Below are positions 31,169-44,100 of a stretch of DNA of 64,000 nt, one piece after another (positions within the stretch are counted from its first letter, which is position 1; every line of letters begins with the position of its first letter). A program made the position numbers and the translations under genes. Origin of the DNA: Drosophila pseudoobscura (lineage: Eukaryota; Arthropoda; Insecta; Diptera; Drosophilidae). The stretch covers positions 45,275,869 to 45,339,868 of the forward strand of contig NC_046683.1 of the NCBI RefSeq assembly GCF_009870125.1, given 5' to 3'. The notes below the pieces were generated by a model, which saw only the letters and a list, made by a program, of their open reading frames with translations, did no database searches and was not told the origin of the DNA.

Positions 31169-34100
31169 CAGGTCGCAGTAATGTTGCTGCTGGTGTGGAT
31201 GAGGATGCTGCAGAGTCTGGTGATGATGCTGCTGCTGCAGCTGCTGTTGCTGGCTGTTCGACGGCTGACTGATACTTCCATTTAGTCTCTTGGGTCGTGG
31301 AGCGACGCGCACCACATTTGTGTTGTTATTAAAATTTGTGGGGGTAGTAGAGAACTGTGGCATTCGCGCACCCAATGTATGATGTGTGGGAGGCATGCGG
31401 CGTATTAGGCGTTAGGCAGAGCGTGTGGAGCGGTTGAAAAGAGACATTGGATTAGTTTTACGGTTAGTTTGTATGGTTTTTGTTGCTCTTTGTTATACAT
31501 ATATTAGACGTATGGAAAAGCTAGGCAAGCTAAGCAATTTTTGGTCGTGTTTTGGCGAATCTTGGGTGGGGGGTTTTTTTTGTTGGTGTGTTACTAGCGA
31601 ACAACATTGAAGGTTCAAGGGGTTAGTGGGTGGTTGGTTGTGTTCTAAATTAGAAGAAAGAAATACAGCTATCATACTCAGTCTTAAATATACACTTATT
31701 GCACCCAAATAACTTATAAACGTAACCTATCTAATATATAATAAAAATAGTATATATACTAAATGAAGTATCTAGCAAATAATTGAAAAACCAAAGGCGA
31801 GATACACTTGGCGGCACTCAAAAAATAAAGGTATGGGAATTTATTTTTTTGTCGAATGTCTCGAAAGTTTTCGGTTTAAGGCATGGCAAGGAATGGTAAA
31901 CAAAAATAATACTAACAGATGACCTGTGAAACATATGAGAAATGTCAATGTCAAGTGTTCTACGAGTCTAGTATGCTATAGAAAGCTCTATATATACGTG
32001 GGCCAGAAACAATATGGATTTTTGGATAGTTTTATAGCAAAGAATTACACATTTCCCGGCTTTCAAATGAAATCAATGCATTGGCAAAGACACTTAAAAC
32101 GGGAAATCAAATCAAATCATAAGAGAGATTTACATCGATCGACAAAAAAGGCAATATATGTATGTATATAGAGAAAGCTTGGGCATATTTAGGTATAGTA
32201 TTGTATATCATGTATATGGTAAATGGTAAATGGTATATGGTTTACAAAAGGGTTTTAGCGAGATTAAAAGTGTTTGAGTGCGCTTCTCGAGTGACAGGTG
32301 TGTCGTGGTGTGGTGTGTTGTGGTGTGTGAGTGGTGTGTGAGTGGCTTGTGAGTGGTTTCCAGTGAGAGCAGTAACAATTCTAGGGGGATAGTTAGGTAG
32401 CTGAAATATTCGTTATATCCGTACCTTGTTAGGTGCCGTTTGCAGACCATGAAACGGTAGATTCTCATACTCGCCAGGTTCCGTCAATGGTTCCCCCAGT
32501 GAAGACGACTTGTCGTGTACTATATATCGGGGCACACACGGTACGGATCGGTTGATATATTGCGATTAGTGTTTTTTTTTTGTTTTTTTCGTAACGATCG
32601 GGGAGTTTTTTTTTTTTTGATTGGTATTTTTTGTGTTCCGACGAATTCATTCATTTTTCGATTGGAAGCAAATGAGATAAAAAATAAATCAAATTATTAG
32701 AAAGAAATGGAAAGAGAAATAAATTGGTTTAAATCGAAATAACTAAACGATAAACTATAGGCTAAAACCGTTTCACTAAAATTAATTTTATTGTTTTTAT
32801 TTTGTTGGTTTTTTGGTTGTTGTAATTTTAAACTAATCTAAAAGACCTAGAGTGTCCCTATGGAAATGATATCAGTTGTTCTTGATTTATTTTGAATGTT
32901 ATCTGTTGAATTGAATGCTGAAACATGCTTAAATTTTGGACAATAACGAGGCATGCAACAACGAGTGCATAGCAAAAAGGAAAATGAAAACGAAACAAAT
33001 AGACATTTAGATATACAACAGCTTTTGATGGCTAGTGCTGTCCTTTCATCGGTTTCTTACTTGTCGTCGTGTGGTGTTATATGAGCATCTCGGCGTTCGA
33101 TTCATTATAGTAAATTACTTACGCAAAAGATTTTAAATAAAATTAGAATAGAGGAATTTATAGACATTGCAATGTAATACGAGTATGTATGTTGTATGTT
33201 GGAGCCATGATGGTAAATAAATGAAATAATACTCAATGAAAGCATAAAGGGCAGCTTCCTTCTCTGAAAGTCTATTCACAGATGCGATCCGTTCCGCTTC
33301 GAGCAAGTCACCTTGTATCAATAAGCTTACACACAAAACACAGTCATGTTGGAATATTTGTTAGCAATATTGCAGAAACATGAACTCAAAATAAGGGAGC
33401 TACTCGAAATTAAATTAAAAACCGAAAGGAAAATATACAAGAAACGTGTAATAAAATGTAAATGGCTCATGGACAAAGGGCCAGCAGAACCATGAGTGAT
33501 GGGCATGAGATGAGTTTGAGGTTGAGGTTCAGAATGAGGATGAGATGAGATATATGTCCTTATGAGTGGTAAAAGTGACTTGCGACATGTATATTCTTAC
33601 TTTGGACGTGTTCGACCTTGCTGGGGGAGCTGGAGGAGACCAGTATGCTTCGCTTGGCCAGAGGCAGGGAGCTGGAACTGACTCTGATTGGAATGCCGCT
33701 GAACGGACTGCTGGTGCCTTTCAACAGTGCCTTCTGTGGGAGGCCAAGGCCTGGTGGCCTCAGTGGCAATGTGGGTGGCGGCGGCCGTGGCGGCGGCGTC
33801 CGACCACTGCGACCGTATGGTGGCTTCTGTTGCTGCTGCTGCTGAAGGAGCGATGAGGTCGCCGGCACGCCACCGACGGGTTGGGATGAAGAATGGGCTC
33901 CCTGCGAGGGAATTGCGAGTGCCTTCCCGGCTACGTCTGTTGTTGTTGCTGTTGCTGCTATTGTTTTCCCCGGATCGGTTTCCTTGTCTAATGAAGGCGC
34001 TTGAAATGTCACAGAGGCACGTGATGGGGCACTGCTGGGACTTTTCCCTGGCGCGGTCTCTCCGGCCGTTGGGGCGGCTGCTTTTGTGGTTGTTTCATTA

Positions 34101-37100
34101 GTGGCTGATTTTGCGGGCGTCTTTTTATAGGTGACTATAGGTGTGTGTGTTTGTGTGTGATTATGTGCGTGTTTATGGACGTTAGGCATTGAGGCGAGGC
34201 AACGTAATATGAAATGTAAAATTAGCAATAAATCAAAATAAATCATAATCAAAATGAAAAGTAAATCGGAAATACTCTACCACTGCCACTGCAACGTATC
34301 CCCTTGAGCCTATGCTGGGCTCCGAACGGGGAGGAGGTGGTGCTATCGTTGTGGCCCCCACGTCCCCGCCAGAATGTCTGCAATAGCCCCACATGGCTGC
34401 GCTGGCTGTCCCGGGTGCCATCATCCGATGACTTCTTCTTGGTCCTCTTAAAAACAAACGACAGAATGCGCTCCATCTTGCTGGCATTGGCACAGGACGA
34501 GGACGAGGACGATGCTGCCGCTGGGGCTGGGGCTGGTGCCTCTGTAAGGCTCTCCAGGCAGGCGACTCCCTCCGGGGCAGTCTCTGCCTCATCTGTTGGT
34601 GGTAAATGTTCTTCAGCCTTCAATCTCGTCACTGCCCCCAAAGTGTTGCTCCCCGCTTCCGTTCCCGTTCCCATTCCCGGACCCGTTCCGGCTTCCGTAA
34701 CCACCGTCACCTCAGTTAGCATTGTGCTGTTGGAGTTAGTCTGGCTCTCGTTCAACACGGCACTCAATTGGGCCGACAACTGACTGGCGTTGGCCACATT
34801 CACATTGCCACTGGCAGTGGCACTGGCACTCGTATTCGGATGGGGCTTCAGTGTCATCCGATTCACGGCCAGATTCTCCTTGGTATCGCTGCTCACGTGG
34901 AGCATTACACCCGGACGGAGTGGCCAGCGGGGTGGTGATTTGGGTGCATTGCCATTGAAGCGCGTGACAGGAGGGGGCGTGGATAAGATCTCATTGTTAT
35001 TCTCGGTCTCGGTCTCGGTTTCGGTTTCGGCCACTGCCAGTATTTGCTGTTGGCCCTGCTGCCGCTGCCGCTGCTGCTGCTGGTGCTCCTGCTGGTGCTG
35101 CCGATTCGCCGCCGACAAGGTGGCTGGCAACAGGCTAGCCGACGTATCCAGAATGGGCAGGGCCGCGCCCACTTTCGGCATTACTGGCTGATACGACAGC
35201 ACACTGATGACGATCGTTCGTCGCGATGTGCGTTGAGGACGTATGCAGGCAGGTGCAGTGTGTTAGTGGATTCGGATAAGAACAAAGCAAGCGAATGGAT
35301 GGCAATGTGTCCGCGTAAAGAGTGTCGTTTGGCAGTACAAGTACAAGTACAAGTAAATGTATAATTAAATTGTGCGAGTACGATTACGAGTACCGGAAGC
35401 AAGCGTATTATAGTTTTTGGAACGAAACATAAAAGGAAACACAGTTTGTAAAAATATGGAAATGGCAAAATACAACAATCGAAGCATGCAGATAAATACT
35501 TAATAAAATTATCAAAAATAAACCAAAATCTATAGAAAGCTTTAGTCGATAATCCGACCCAGTTATACCCGGAACTAATACTTAAAGAGACATATTCAAA
35601 AACATATATGATGGGCGAGGGTTATACATCCTTTATTATTTAGCCGATAGTGATTCAATATCTTAGGAAATGTTCATGAAAAGAAAGAGTCCCACTCTTT
35701 AAGCTTGTAGAGTTAAGGAAAAGGATGTGATCCATAGGTCTTATGACTCTAAAACAGACAGACAGACAAGACTTCTCATTATAATAGAGACTGCAGGACA
35801 TAATGATTATTGACAATAGTCTGTTCAAACTTGAATTTGAAGTAAGTCCCTCTTTTGCAAAATAAAATGCTCAAAATCTGTTTTATTTTTGGCTACGTCA
35901 AAGGAAATTCCAAACTATTGGTTACTTTCGAGAAAAAAAACTACACAAATCGTATGAATACTTTTGAAGATTATTCACTTACCTTTGGCTGGCGCTTATG
36001 GATACTTCCGTGTGATCTTTATATGTACATGTTGTAGATATGTATGTAGATATGTGTACATATGTGGGATGGTCGAGTGTGTGTACGCATTTCATGCATA
36101 TTGTTAGCGATTAAAGCAGCGTGTAAAGTTGCACCGAGAACAGTCGGCGAGGCAAAGCAGTACAGAGGCACGAATGGATGGATATTCATCGAGAGACATC
36201 AAGCGATAATATTGTACATATACATATATGTGGCAGGCAGTGTGGCAGTGTGTTGCAGGGCAGGCGGCCGCAGTTTTGTTTGTTCATATGGTTGTTAATT
36301 AGTTGTAGATGGATTGTATCGGTTGTTGTTGTTAAGTTCGAATAATGTTGATTTTTAGCATGTTTTGTGTTTTATCGAGTGCACGGTATCGAGTATTTGC
36401 GGTTCGTGTTTGCAGTTGTTGAAGAATTAAAAAGGTACAACCGAACCGAACCGAACCGCACGAATGTGTTCGGATGGGAGACAATTTTTATGATTGCAAA
36501 TAAAAGAGAGAAAAAACAAAAAAAAAAAAATGGTCATCGTAATTAAATATTCTCTTTAAACAAACTGTTATTGTTTACTATTTTCTGATGAGTTTTAACG
36601 AAATTAGCTTTAAGCGCCAAAGCGCTTAAAAACTTAAATTCTCGCCAAATATTCAAATATTCTCATGCAATCTGTGGCCAATTCATACAAATATGTCGTC
36701 TCTCAAGTGTTTTTGGTTTGTTTCAAGGAACTGCGATATACTGAGAGATGATAACCAAGCGTATTTTGAAGGTAAGAAAGCACATGCAAGAGGCAATACA
36801 GGCAAAAGGCTCGGCTCGGCTCATGCTTTGATTTGGCCACAATGGAATATTGGATAAAGTTAAACGTTAACAAAAAGGAACATAAAAACTAGAAGCGGAT
36901 TAACATAACAATCACAACAAAATAAACCAAAATGATTGTATTTTTCGGGAATAGGTTCAATGTTTTTCGATTTGGCCTTAACGTATACATTCTGGAAGTT
37001 TTTTTCTGTTTCTAATGTTGTTCGTTTCGATATTTTTGGTTGCCTAAAACTATGCGATTTTCGAAGAGGGTTCCATTAAAGCATAACTTCTTCTTAGCGA

Positions 37101-40100
37101 ATTTATGTACAGATTCTGTTGCCCTTCGGTTAGCCAAAGAGCACTCGTACTCACATTTATCCTGGCGCCGGCGACGACGGCAGACGCATATGATTATACA
37201 GCAAATGATAATGACGGCCAGCAGCAGTCCCAGAATGGCTGCAACCAGTATGATGAGCGTCGTCTTCTCCCAGCGCTGCCACCAGGCCAATTGTTCTGTT
37301 TTTGAGGAATAGTGAAGAGCATATTATATATTTACGATTGCAATCAGTGATAGTGGAAAGGAAAGCTCTAAAGGACAGCTTAACTTGGAGCGAATGGTGG
37401 GGGCGGGCGAAGGAATGGGACGGGATGGGTTCGGGATGGGTTCGAGATGGGTTCGGGGGGAAAAGTAATTTATAAACACATGCAAATTTCTCAAGAGTGA
37501 CATTCTGGATTCCAAGTCTGACTGCTTGAATGCAGTCCTCAGTCCTCGGTCCTCGGTCTTCGGTCCTCAGCCCCAGCTGAGCCGCCAGCCAGCCGCATCC
37601 TCTTCCTGCACAGACAGGACAAGTCCGTCTGCTTTCCGCCTCTTACATTTATCATCTTGTCACACGGCTTTTCCTTTGAGAGCCCCTGCCCAGCCCTGCC
37701 CCCGCCCTACCCCCGCACCCGCCCTGCTCTCTTCACATGTGCTATAACAACATGTGCTTTAGTTGTCTTTCATTGTTTTCTATATCGCCATAACTCAGAT
37801 GATTATCAACCGAACAAATGAATAAGTCTGTTGCCGTATCGCCATGACTGCTCGCTCTCATATTCGAGGCGCCCCACAAAGCCCCCAGCACGACGCATTG
37901 TCAAGTACATGCTCGTCCTCGTAGCTGGCGATGCGACAGATTACTGGCTGGATTAATGGCGCTCTTACAAATCAAAATTAAATGGTTTTCAATGCGGATT
38001 TACTTACTCTTCGGGCGGACTATTTCGACAGAAAGCATTCAGTTAGTGTTTAGCATGAGGGGAGATTACAATTTTGGGTTGGAAAAACACGGCAAAAGAA
38101 GAACGGCATAGGCAAAGACAGATTTTAGTTACATTTTATCACACACTGGGGGTCAAAGTACTTGGCGATTAGCGCACAAGCATAGCAAGGAAATTATTAA
38201 GGCACATAAATGGAATAGGGGTATCTATGCTTCGGCATTTACCTTGCCACCAAATAAAAAGCGCTGAACCAGCTGTCAAATAAAAACAAATAATATGCAA
38301 CTTTTGCTGTAGAAATTTTGAAGATATTTGGGCCGAAATAATGGAATGGAATGAATTGGTGGAGAGCCATAAGCTGGGGCTAATCACAACTATTTGTTTG
38401 CCTTTGAAAAGAAAATATAAGCGCAAAAGGACACAAATATGGATTTAGCCATTTAATGGGCCAAAAGCTTGCCAGTTTTTTCATTGTTCGAAGGGTGCAA
38501 GAATATATCAGTAAATGAAGTGTAAGGATATAGGATGGCATGGAATATTACTTACCAGCAACTTCGATTTCACAGAATGCACCCGATCCAACCGTGTTAT
38601 TGGCCACGCATCTGTAGGTCCTGGCAATGGCATAGTCCTCCTGCAGGACATAGAAGCTCTTGTCCGCAAACGACTTCTCGTCGCCGCTGCCCAAATATTC
38701 AACAGTTTCGTTCTCCGCCTTAATTGACCATGAAAAATCAGCCTGAAAAATATATGAAAAATATATGAAAAATGGAAATGGAAAACATTTTCACTGCAAA
38801 AATCTATCCTCCAACTTAGTTATATATGGTTTTAATCCAATCTGCTTAAACATGAACGCTGCTGGCTTTCCCCATTTAATCGATGGCTCGTTGGGTTATT
38901 GAATTTTCATCTTGTCGCCCGTTGAATAATTTCCAATCAAATAATTTCGACCGACTGACTCCTCACCTCCGACATACATCCACGTACTTTTCGTGGGCCT
39001 CCCCTCGCCCCACGCCCCACGCCCCACGCCCCGCGTCTCTCTGCGGTTCTTGGCTATAAATTTCTGCTCCTGCTCCTGCTTCTCCTTCGCCTTTTCTCGT
39101 ACTTCTTAAATTGCCACCAATGGAGGGGGTGGGGGGGGGGGCCACCCACTCCGGGCCGGAACTCCAGTAACACGGCGCGCCGCGGCGAAGCAAATGCAAT
39201 TTCAGAGTTGCAGAAGAAAGCCAATCGAAAATAATTCCGAGCAGAAATGCGGCTCTGATTTATGCGGCGCACGGTTAAATGTGAATTTTAAAATGTTTGC
39301 CCCGCCACTTGGAGGTAAACTTTGACAGTTACCAGAACCGCAAATAGCACTATGTGTACATGATATTATGGGAAAAGTTGGTCAACATACCTCCACGGGG
39401 TTACCGAATGCTGTGCAAATCAGAGTGTCCTGATCGTCGATCTCCCGTCTCTCGATTTCGCAGCGCGGCTTAACTAAGGGAAAAATTATAGAAAAGACAA
39501 TACAAATTACGATGGAATTGTTTAGTGGGTGGCCTTTTACTTACACTGCACTTCGATGACGGTTTCAGCCGTGCTCTTGCCGTGTTTGTTGAAGGCCACG
39601 CAGGTGTAGGTGCCGTTGTCGTTGCGTTGCATGGGAGTATTGATGATCAGAGCACTGCCCCTCGTTATCGTCTTGTCCTTGAACCGCCACTCATAGGAAG
39701 GTTCTAAATAGATTACGTTTATGAAAATAACGAAAAGGAGATCCCACTGGCAAAATACCAACCTGGATTACCAAATGATTTGCAGATGACGCGTCCCGGA
39801 ATGGTGTCTTCCTGCACATAGACGGTGGCATTCGCGACGGTTGTGTTGATGGGTGCATCTGTCGGTTAATAGAGATACGGACCGTGTAGTATAGACCCCT
39901 CCCGGCGTTCGTGCCCTGCTTGTACTCACATTCAATGCCCAAATAGGTGCCACTCCTGATGCCAGCTCCCACAGAATTGGCCGTCGAGACGCACGTGTAG
40001 TTGGCACTATCCGCCAAGATATCGAATTTCGAATTTGCCCAATTTGACATGTTAAAGTGCTGCAAACGATTAGAGGAACACAGAACACAGCATGTCAGAG

Positions 40101-41118
40101 GCGCCAGCAGAGGTATCGACTTTCGCAAGATACAATTTGATTTGGTAAGCGGATACACTCGCACGAGTACTCGAACGAGAACAAATTGTGATTGATTGTG
40201 AATCGAAAACGTTGGCTCCCATTTATGGATCATTAATTTGTGACTCGTATTGTGCGCTTCGCATTAAGTGCCGAAACTCGAAACTCGAAACTCGAAACTT
40301 ATTGGAATGTTCGCTTCCAATCAGATACATGTTGAGACGTTGGGACGGAGGACTTACCAGAACCGATAGCATGCTCTCAAAGTCGCCGGTTGCCGGCGAG
40401 GCGTCCATGTACTTCTCCTTGACAAAGTAGCGGGTATCGTTCTTCTCGATGGGGGTGCCGTCCTTCTGCCAGGATATCTCGCAGCGCGGAACGCACTCGA
40501 TGCGACAGGTTAGATTGGCGTTGCGGGTGGAGTGCAGCACGCCCGTATACTGTGGCAGGTTCTTGATGAAAAATGGCGGTGCGTGTACCTCCAAATTGAC
40601 TGTGGCCATTACGCCCTTGCCGCCCTCGTTGTACGCATAGCAGGAATAGTTGGTCCGACTGTCGAGGCCAACAGGTTCCACCGTCCAGTCCTTGGTGACA
40701 ATGTCCTGCAGCGGACCGCGACCGCCGCGCAGCCAACGATATCTGTTGGGTTGCAGAACCATTTGAGCGACAAACGTAAATTTGCCCATTTTGCGGTAGA
40801 GTGCATAGGACGAGGTCGAGGATGATGAGGCGTACGAGGACGAGGACGTGGACGTGGACGAGGACGAGTATGTCGGATGTTGTTCACCCGTGTATAGGGT
40901 CAAGATTTGCGATTGTGGCGTGTAGGTGGTGAGCGTGAGTAGTGTACAAAGGGAATGATTCAGATGTAAATCAATTAGAGCGTGAGTTTCTTTAATTTCA
41001 TGGACTGCGGGTCGGGATGCGGATGCGGATGCAGATGCGGATGCGGATGCCGATGCGAGGCTGCTTGTTAATGTTCTTGATGATGATGGTGGATGCAGCT
41101 GCAACTGCAACTGCTGCT

Positions 41119-41152
<34 letters not shown>

Positions 41153-44100
41153 CTGCCTTTGCAGCAGCAGCGCCTCGAAGGCCATGTCGGCCTCGTGCGG
41201 CTGCAGTGCTTGGACGGTGTGGTAGGCGATTAGTGGTGTTGGATTATGTGTCGTGATTTTGTTGTGATTCTTGTTGGCTTGTTGTTGTGATTTTGGTTGT
41301 GGTTGTGGTTGTGTTTGTGGTGCTACAAACCTATTCGATTCCGGGTATCCCGGATCGTCCACAGAGCACGAGAAGATGACGCTCTTCTTTTTCACAGCAA
41401 TGGGTGGAAAGTGCGTCAGGGTAGCAGGTCCCGGCTCGTAGTGTACCTAAGAGAGAGAGAGGGGGAGAGTGGGGGTGTAAAATACGGGAGAAAAGAGGAA
41501 GAGATTGTTCGCACACACCATCAGCTCTTTCTCTTCGCTGCGCGGACCCCAGCCAGCAGCATTGAAGCCCTCGCAGGAGTAATTGTAGAAAAATCCCCGT
41601 CCGATGCTTTCCAACAACAGTTTACTGGGATCGATATGGCACAGATCCTCCTTTAAAATATAAAATACACGTAATAAAGTACTACCAGTAATAAAGATAA
41701 ATGATGTCCTGCAGCACTTACTCTAGTTTCCTCGCAGTCGGGCAGCTCCTTGAGCAGCGTGGCATTGGCGTACCATCGCACTTTCGTGAGAACTGAAGGA
41801 TTTGCCTCTAAAATATTGCAAAAGAGGGTGACATTCGACTCGTCGCTTTCCTTCACAGGTCCCTCGGGTATCATTAGAACCTCCACAACGGGTACATCTA
41901 TTCAAATAAACGTAAACGCTTGCTCAAGCAAAAGATTCTCTCGGCATAGACTCGGGCATCTCTTACACTGGACATCAAGATCTATCTGCTGCTCCGATAT
42001 GCCCTTGCCAATCGAGTTCGATAGCTGACACGAATAGTTGCCAACGTCCTCCTTATCGGTGGACTTGATTACCAGAGCCACATTTTCCGAATTGCCGCCT
42101 TGGTAGTGATCCGTATCGTTAACATTGACGATGTCGCCGTTGCGGTACCTGGAAGGCAGAAAAGTAAGGAATTCTAGTGTAAGGACCTTCGAAAATCGTT
42201 TGCTTTGTGGAGGCGCATTTAAGTCCTGTTAAATTCTATGACGGATGCGAATTCCGGATGAAAAATCACTATTTAAATTAAGTTTTCCTCTCTTTTCACT
42301 TTCCGCTCACATGAAAAACAAACATGGAAATCCCTCAAATGCACACACAAACGGTGGGCAGGGGAGGGGAGGGCAGGGCAGGGCCTAAATGAAATATATG
42401 CCTTGTGCCCACATCTCGAGGGGATGGGTGTGGGCGTGGGTGTGGGTGTGGCTGTTCCTGTGTGCGTCAGTCACTCTATTCATTTACTGTGTAATTTCTC
42501 AGTTGCAAAATTACATGTGGTACATGGGAGAATGGAGCCACTTGCCACAGACGACAACGGTGACGACGCCGACGCTGACGACGACGACTACGAGTGTGTT
42601 TAAGTCTGATGGCAGCAGTACCATCCTCATACATACATCATAAACGCGCGGCTCACCCTCCAGCCGGTCCCGCAACGCACTCACTAATTAGAAGCGTGTG
42701 TTTTTCTGACAGTTTTGTGCTCTAGATATTCCGTGCAAAGTGGAAGGCAGAGGTCGAGCGACCCACTAGCGTACGATGCCGTAGAGCGAGCGACCGCGTA
42801 TCTTTTGTGTTTCAGATTTGACAAATTCAATATGCAGAGCGCATATAATCATCCGTACAGTCGTCGTGTTTCAAACGGGGGCGTATCCAGGAATCCAATC
42901 TATAGACGAAAAGCCCCAATCTCGCATCTCGAATGTCACCGAAAATTGCAATTTGCGTGCCAATGTGAAGCGATGCGCTGCATTCGCGAAAATATGTCTG
43001 GCATTTCGCCGACGAAATTCGCGGAGCTCGTTAGCCCCCGTGTCCTGGTCACAAGGCTTACTTATCCCCCGTGGAGCTGGACGCGGGGGGATGCGCGGCC
43101 ACGATGCGATGCGAGCGATTTTGATTTTGATGATTATGGGATTTTGTGTGTGAGGAGCATGGCGGTGTTTTGGCTATCAATCCAACATCTTCTTCGATTT
43201 AAAGCGTATTCAAAAAATGTACAGGTATGCGCGTACAGTCTCGTCCAATTGCAACCACAGAAGTCCCACTTTCATCATCAACCTCGGCAGATTCGATCTA
43301 AATTCACATTACGCATTTTCCATTTTGATTTTCAGCTGCATCCTCGCTGGGGCACGGACAGCGGCGATGATGGGGGGGGGGGGGGGGGGGGGGGGGGAGG
43401 GGAAATCGAGAGAGAAAGAGTGGCACGCTGTGCCGTGCGCGCACTTGTCTAAACAGAATGCGGTTTCGCACCGCACGCACCTTAACCCTGGCGGTGTCCG
43501 TCCGTCCATCCGTCCATCCGTCCGTCCGTCCGCCCCGCTTCGAGTCCGACTCCGACTCCCCTGAATCGTTCGTTCTTGCTCCACGGTGTGCTGTCAATTT
43601 GCTTTTGTATTTGTTTTTAATTAGATTTTTGTTTACTGTGGAAATTGTAGTTAAATTGAGTCCTGGATGCAGGCGTTCTCCCATCCTGTCAGAGTCAGAG
43701 ATTGCCAGGCAACCCTTTGAATGCCTTACACCTAGGTCAGACACATGTATGGCGCGTCAGGTCCTGCCTCGGGGCTCAGGACCCAGGACACAGGACACAG
43801 GACACACACGGCTTTAAACAGTCAAGACAGAAACAGCAACAGAGGCGACGTCTCGTCTGCTTGTTAGCTTAATTTCATCTGCCTCAAAAGTAAGTATTTG
43901 CTGAGGGACTTGAAAGTAATTTCGAATTTCTTTGCACTCACAATTTCGAAAGATATTCTCTGGTGGCAGGGTGGGAGGGGGTGTCTAAAGGGTAATAAGA
44001 TATGTGTTCGCTACTTACCATACAACTTGGGTTAAAGATGCAGGATTGGCGAAATATTCACAGTTCAGGAGGACTATTTCACTGGTATTGGTGACCATTT

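Noticed and set aside
29576..31285. Plus-strand ORFs opposite the large tail exon
   Set aside because: Leu/Ala/Val-rich readings of Gln/His codons on the opposite strand; no splice or start support.
33133..33336. Possible extra tail exon (DLLEAERIASVNRLSEKEA)
   Set aside because: No donor restores the phase needed by the next exon, and the acceptor lacks a pyrimidine tract.
43304..43744. ORFs with long Pro or Gly runs
   Set aside because: Generated by the 26-G tract and the GTCC repeats in an intron.
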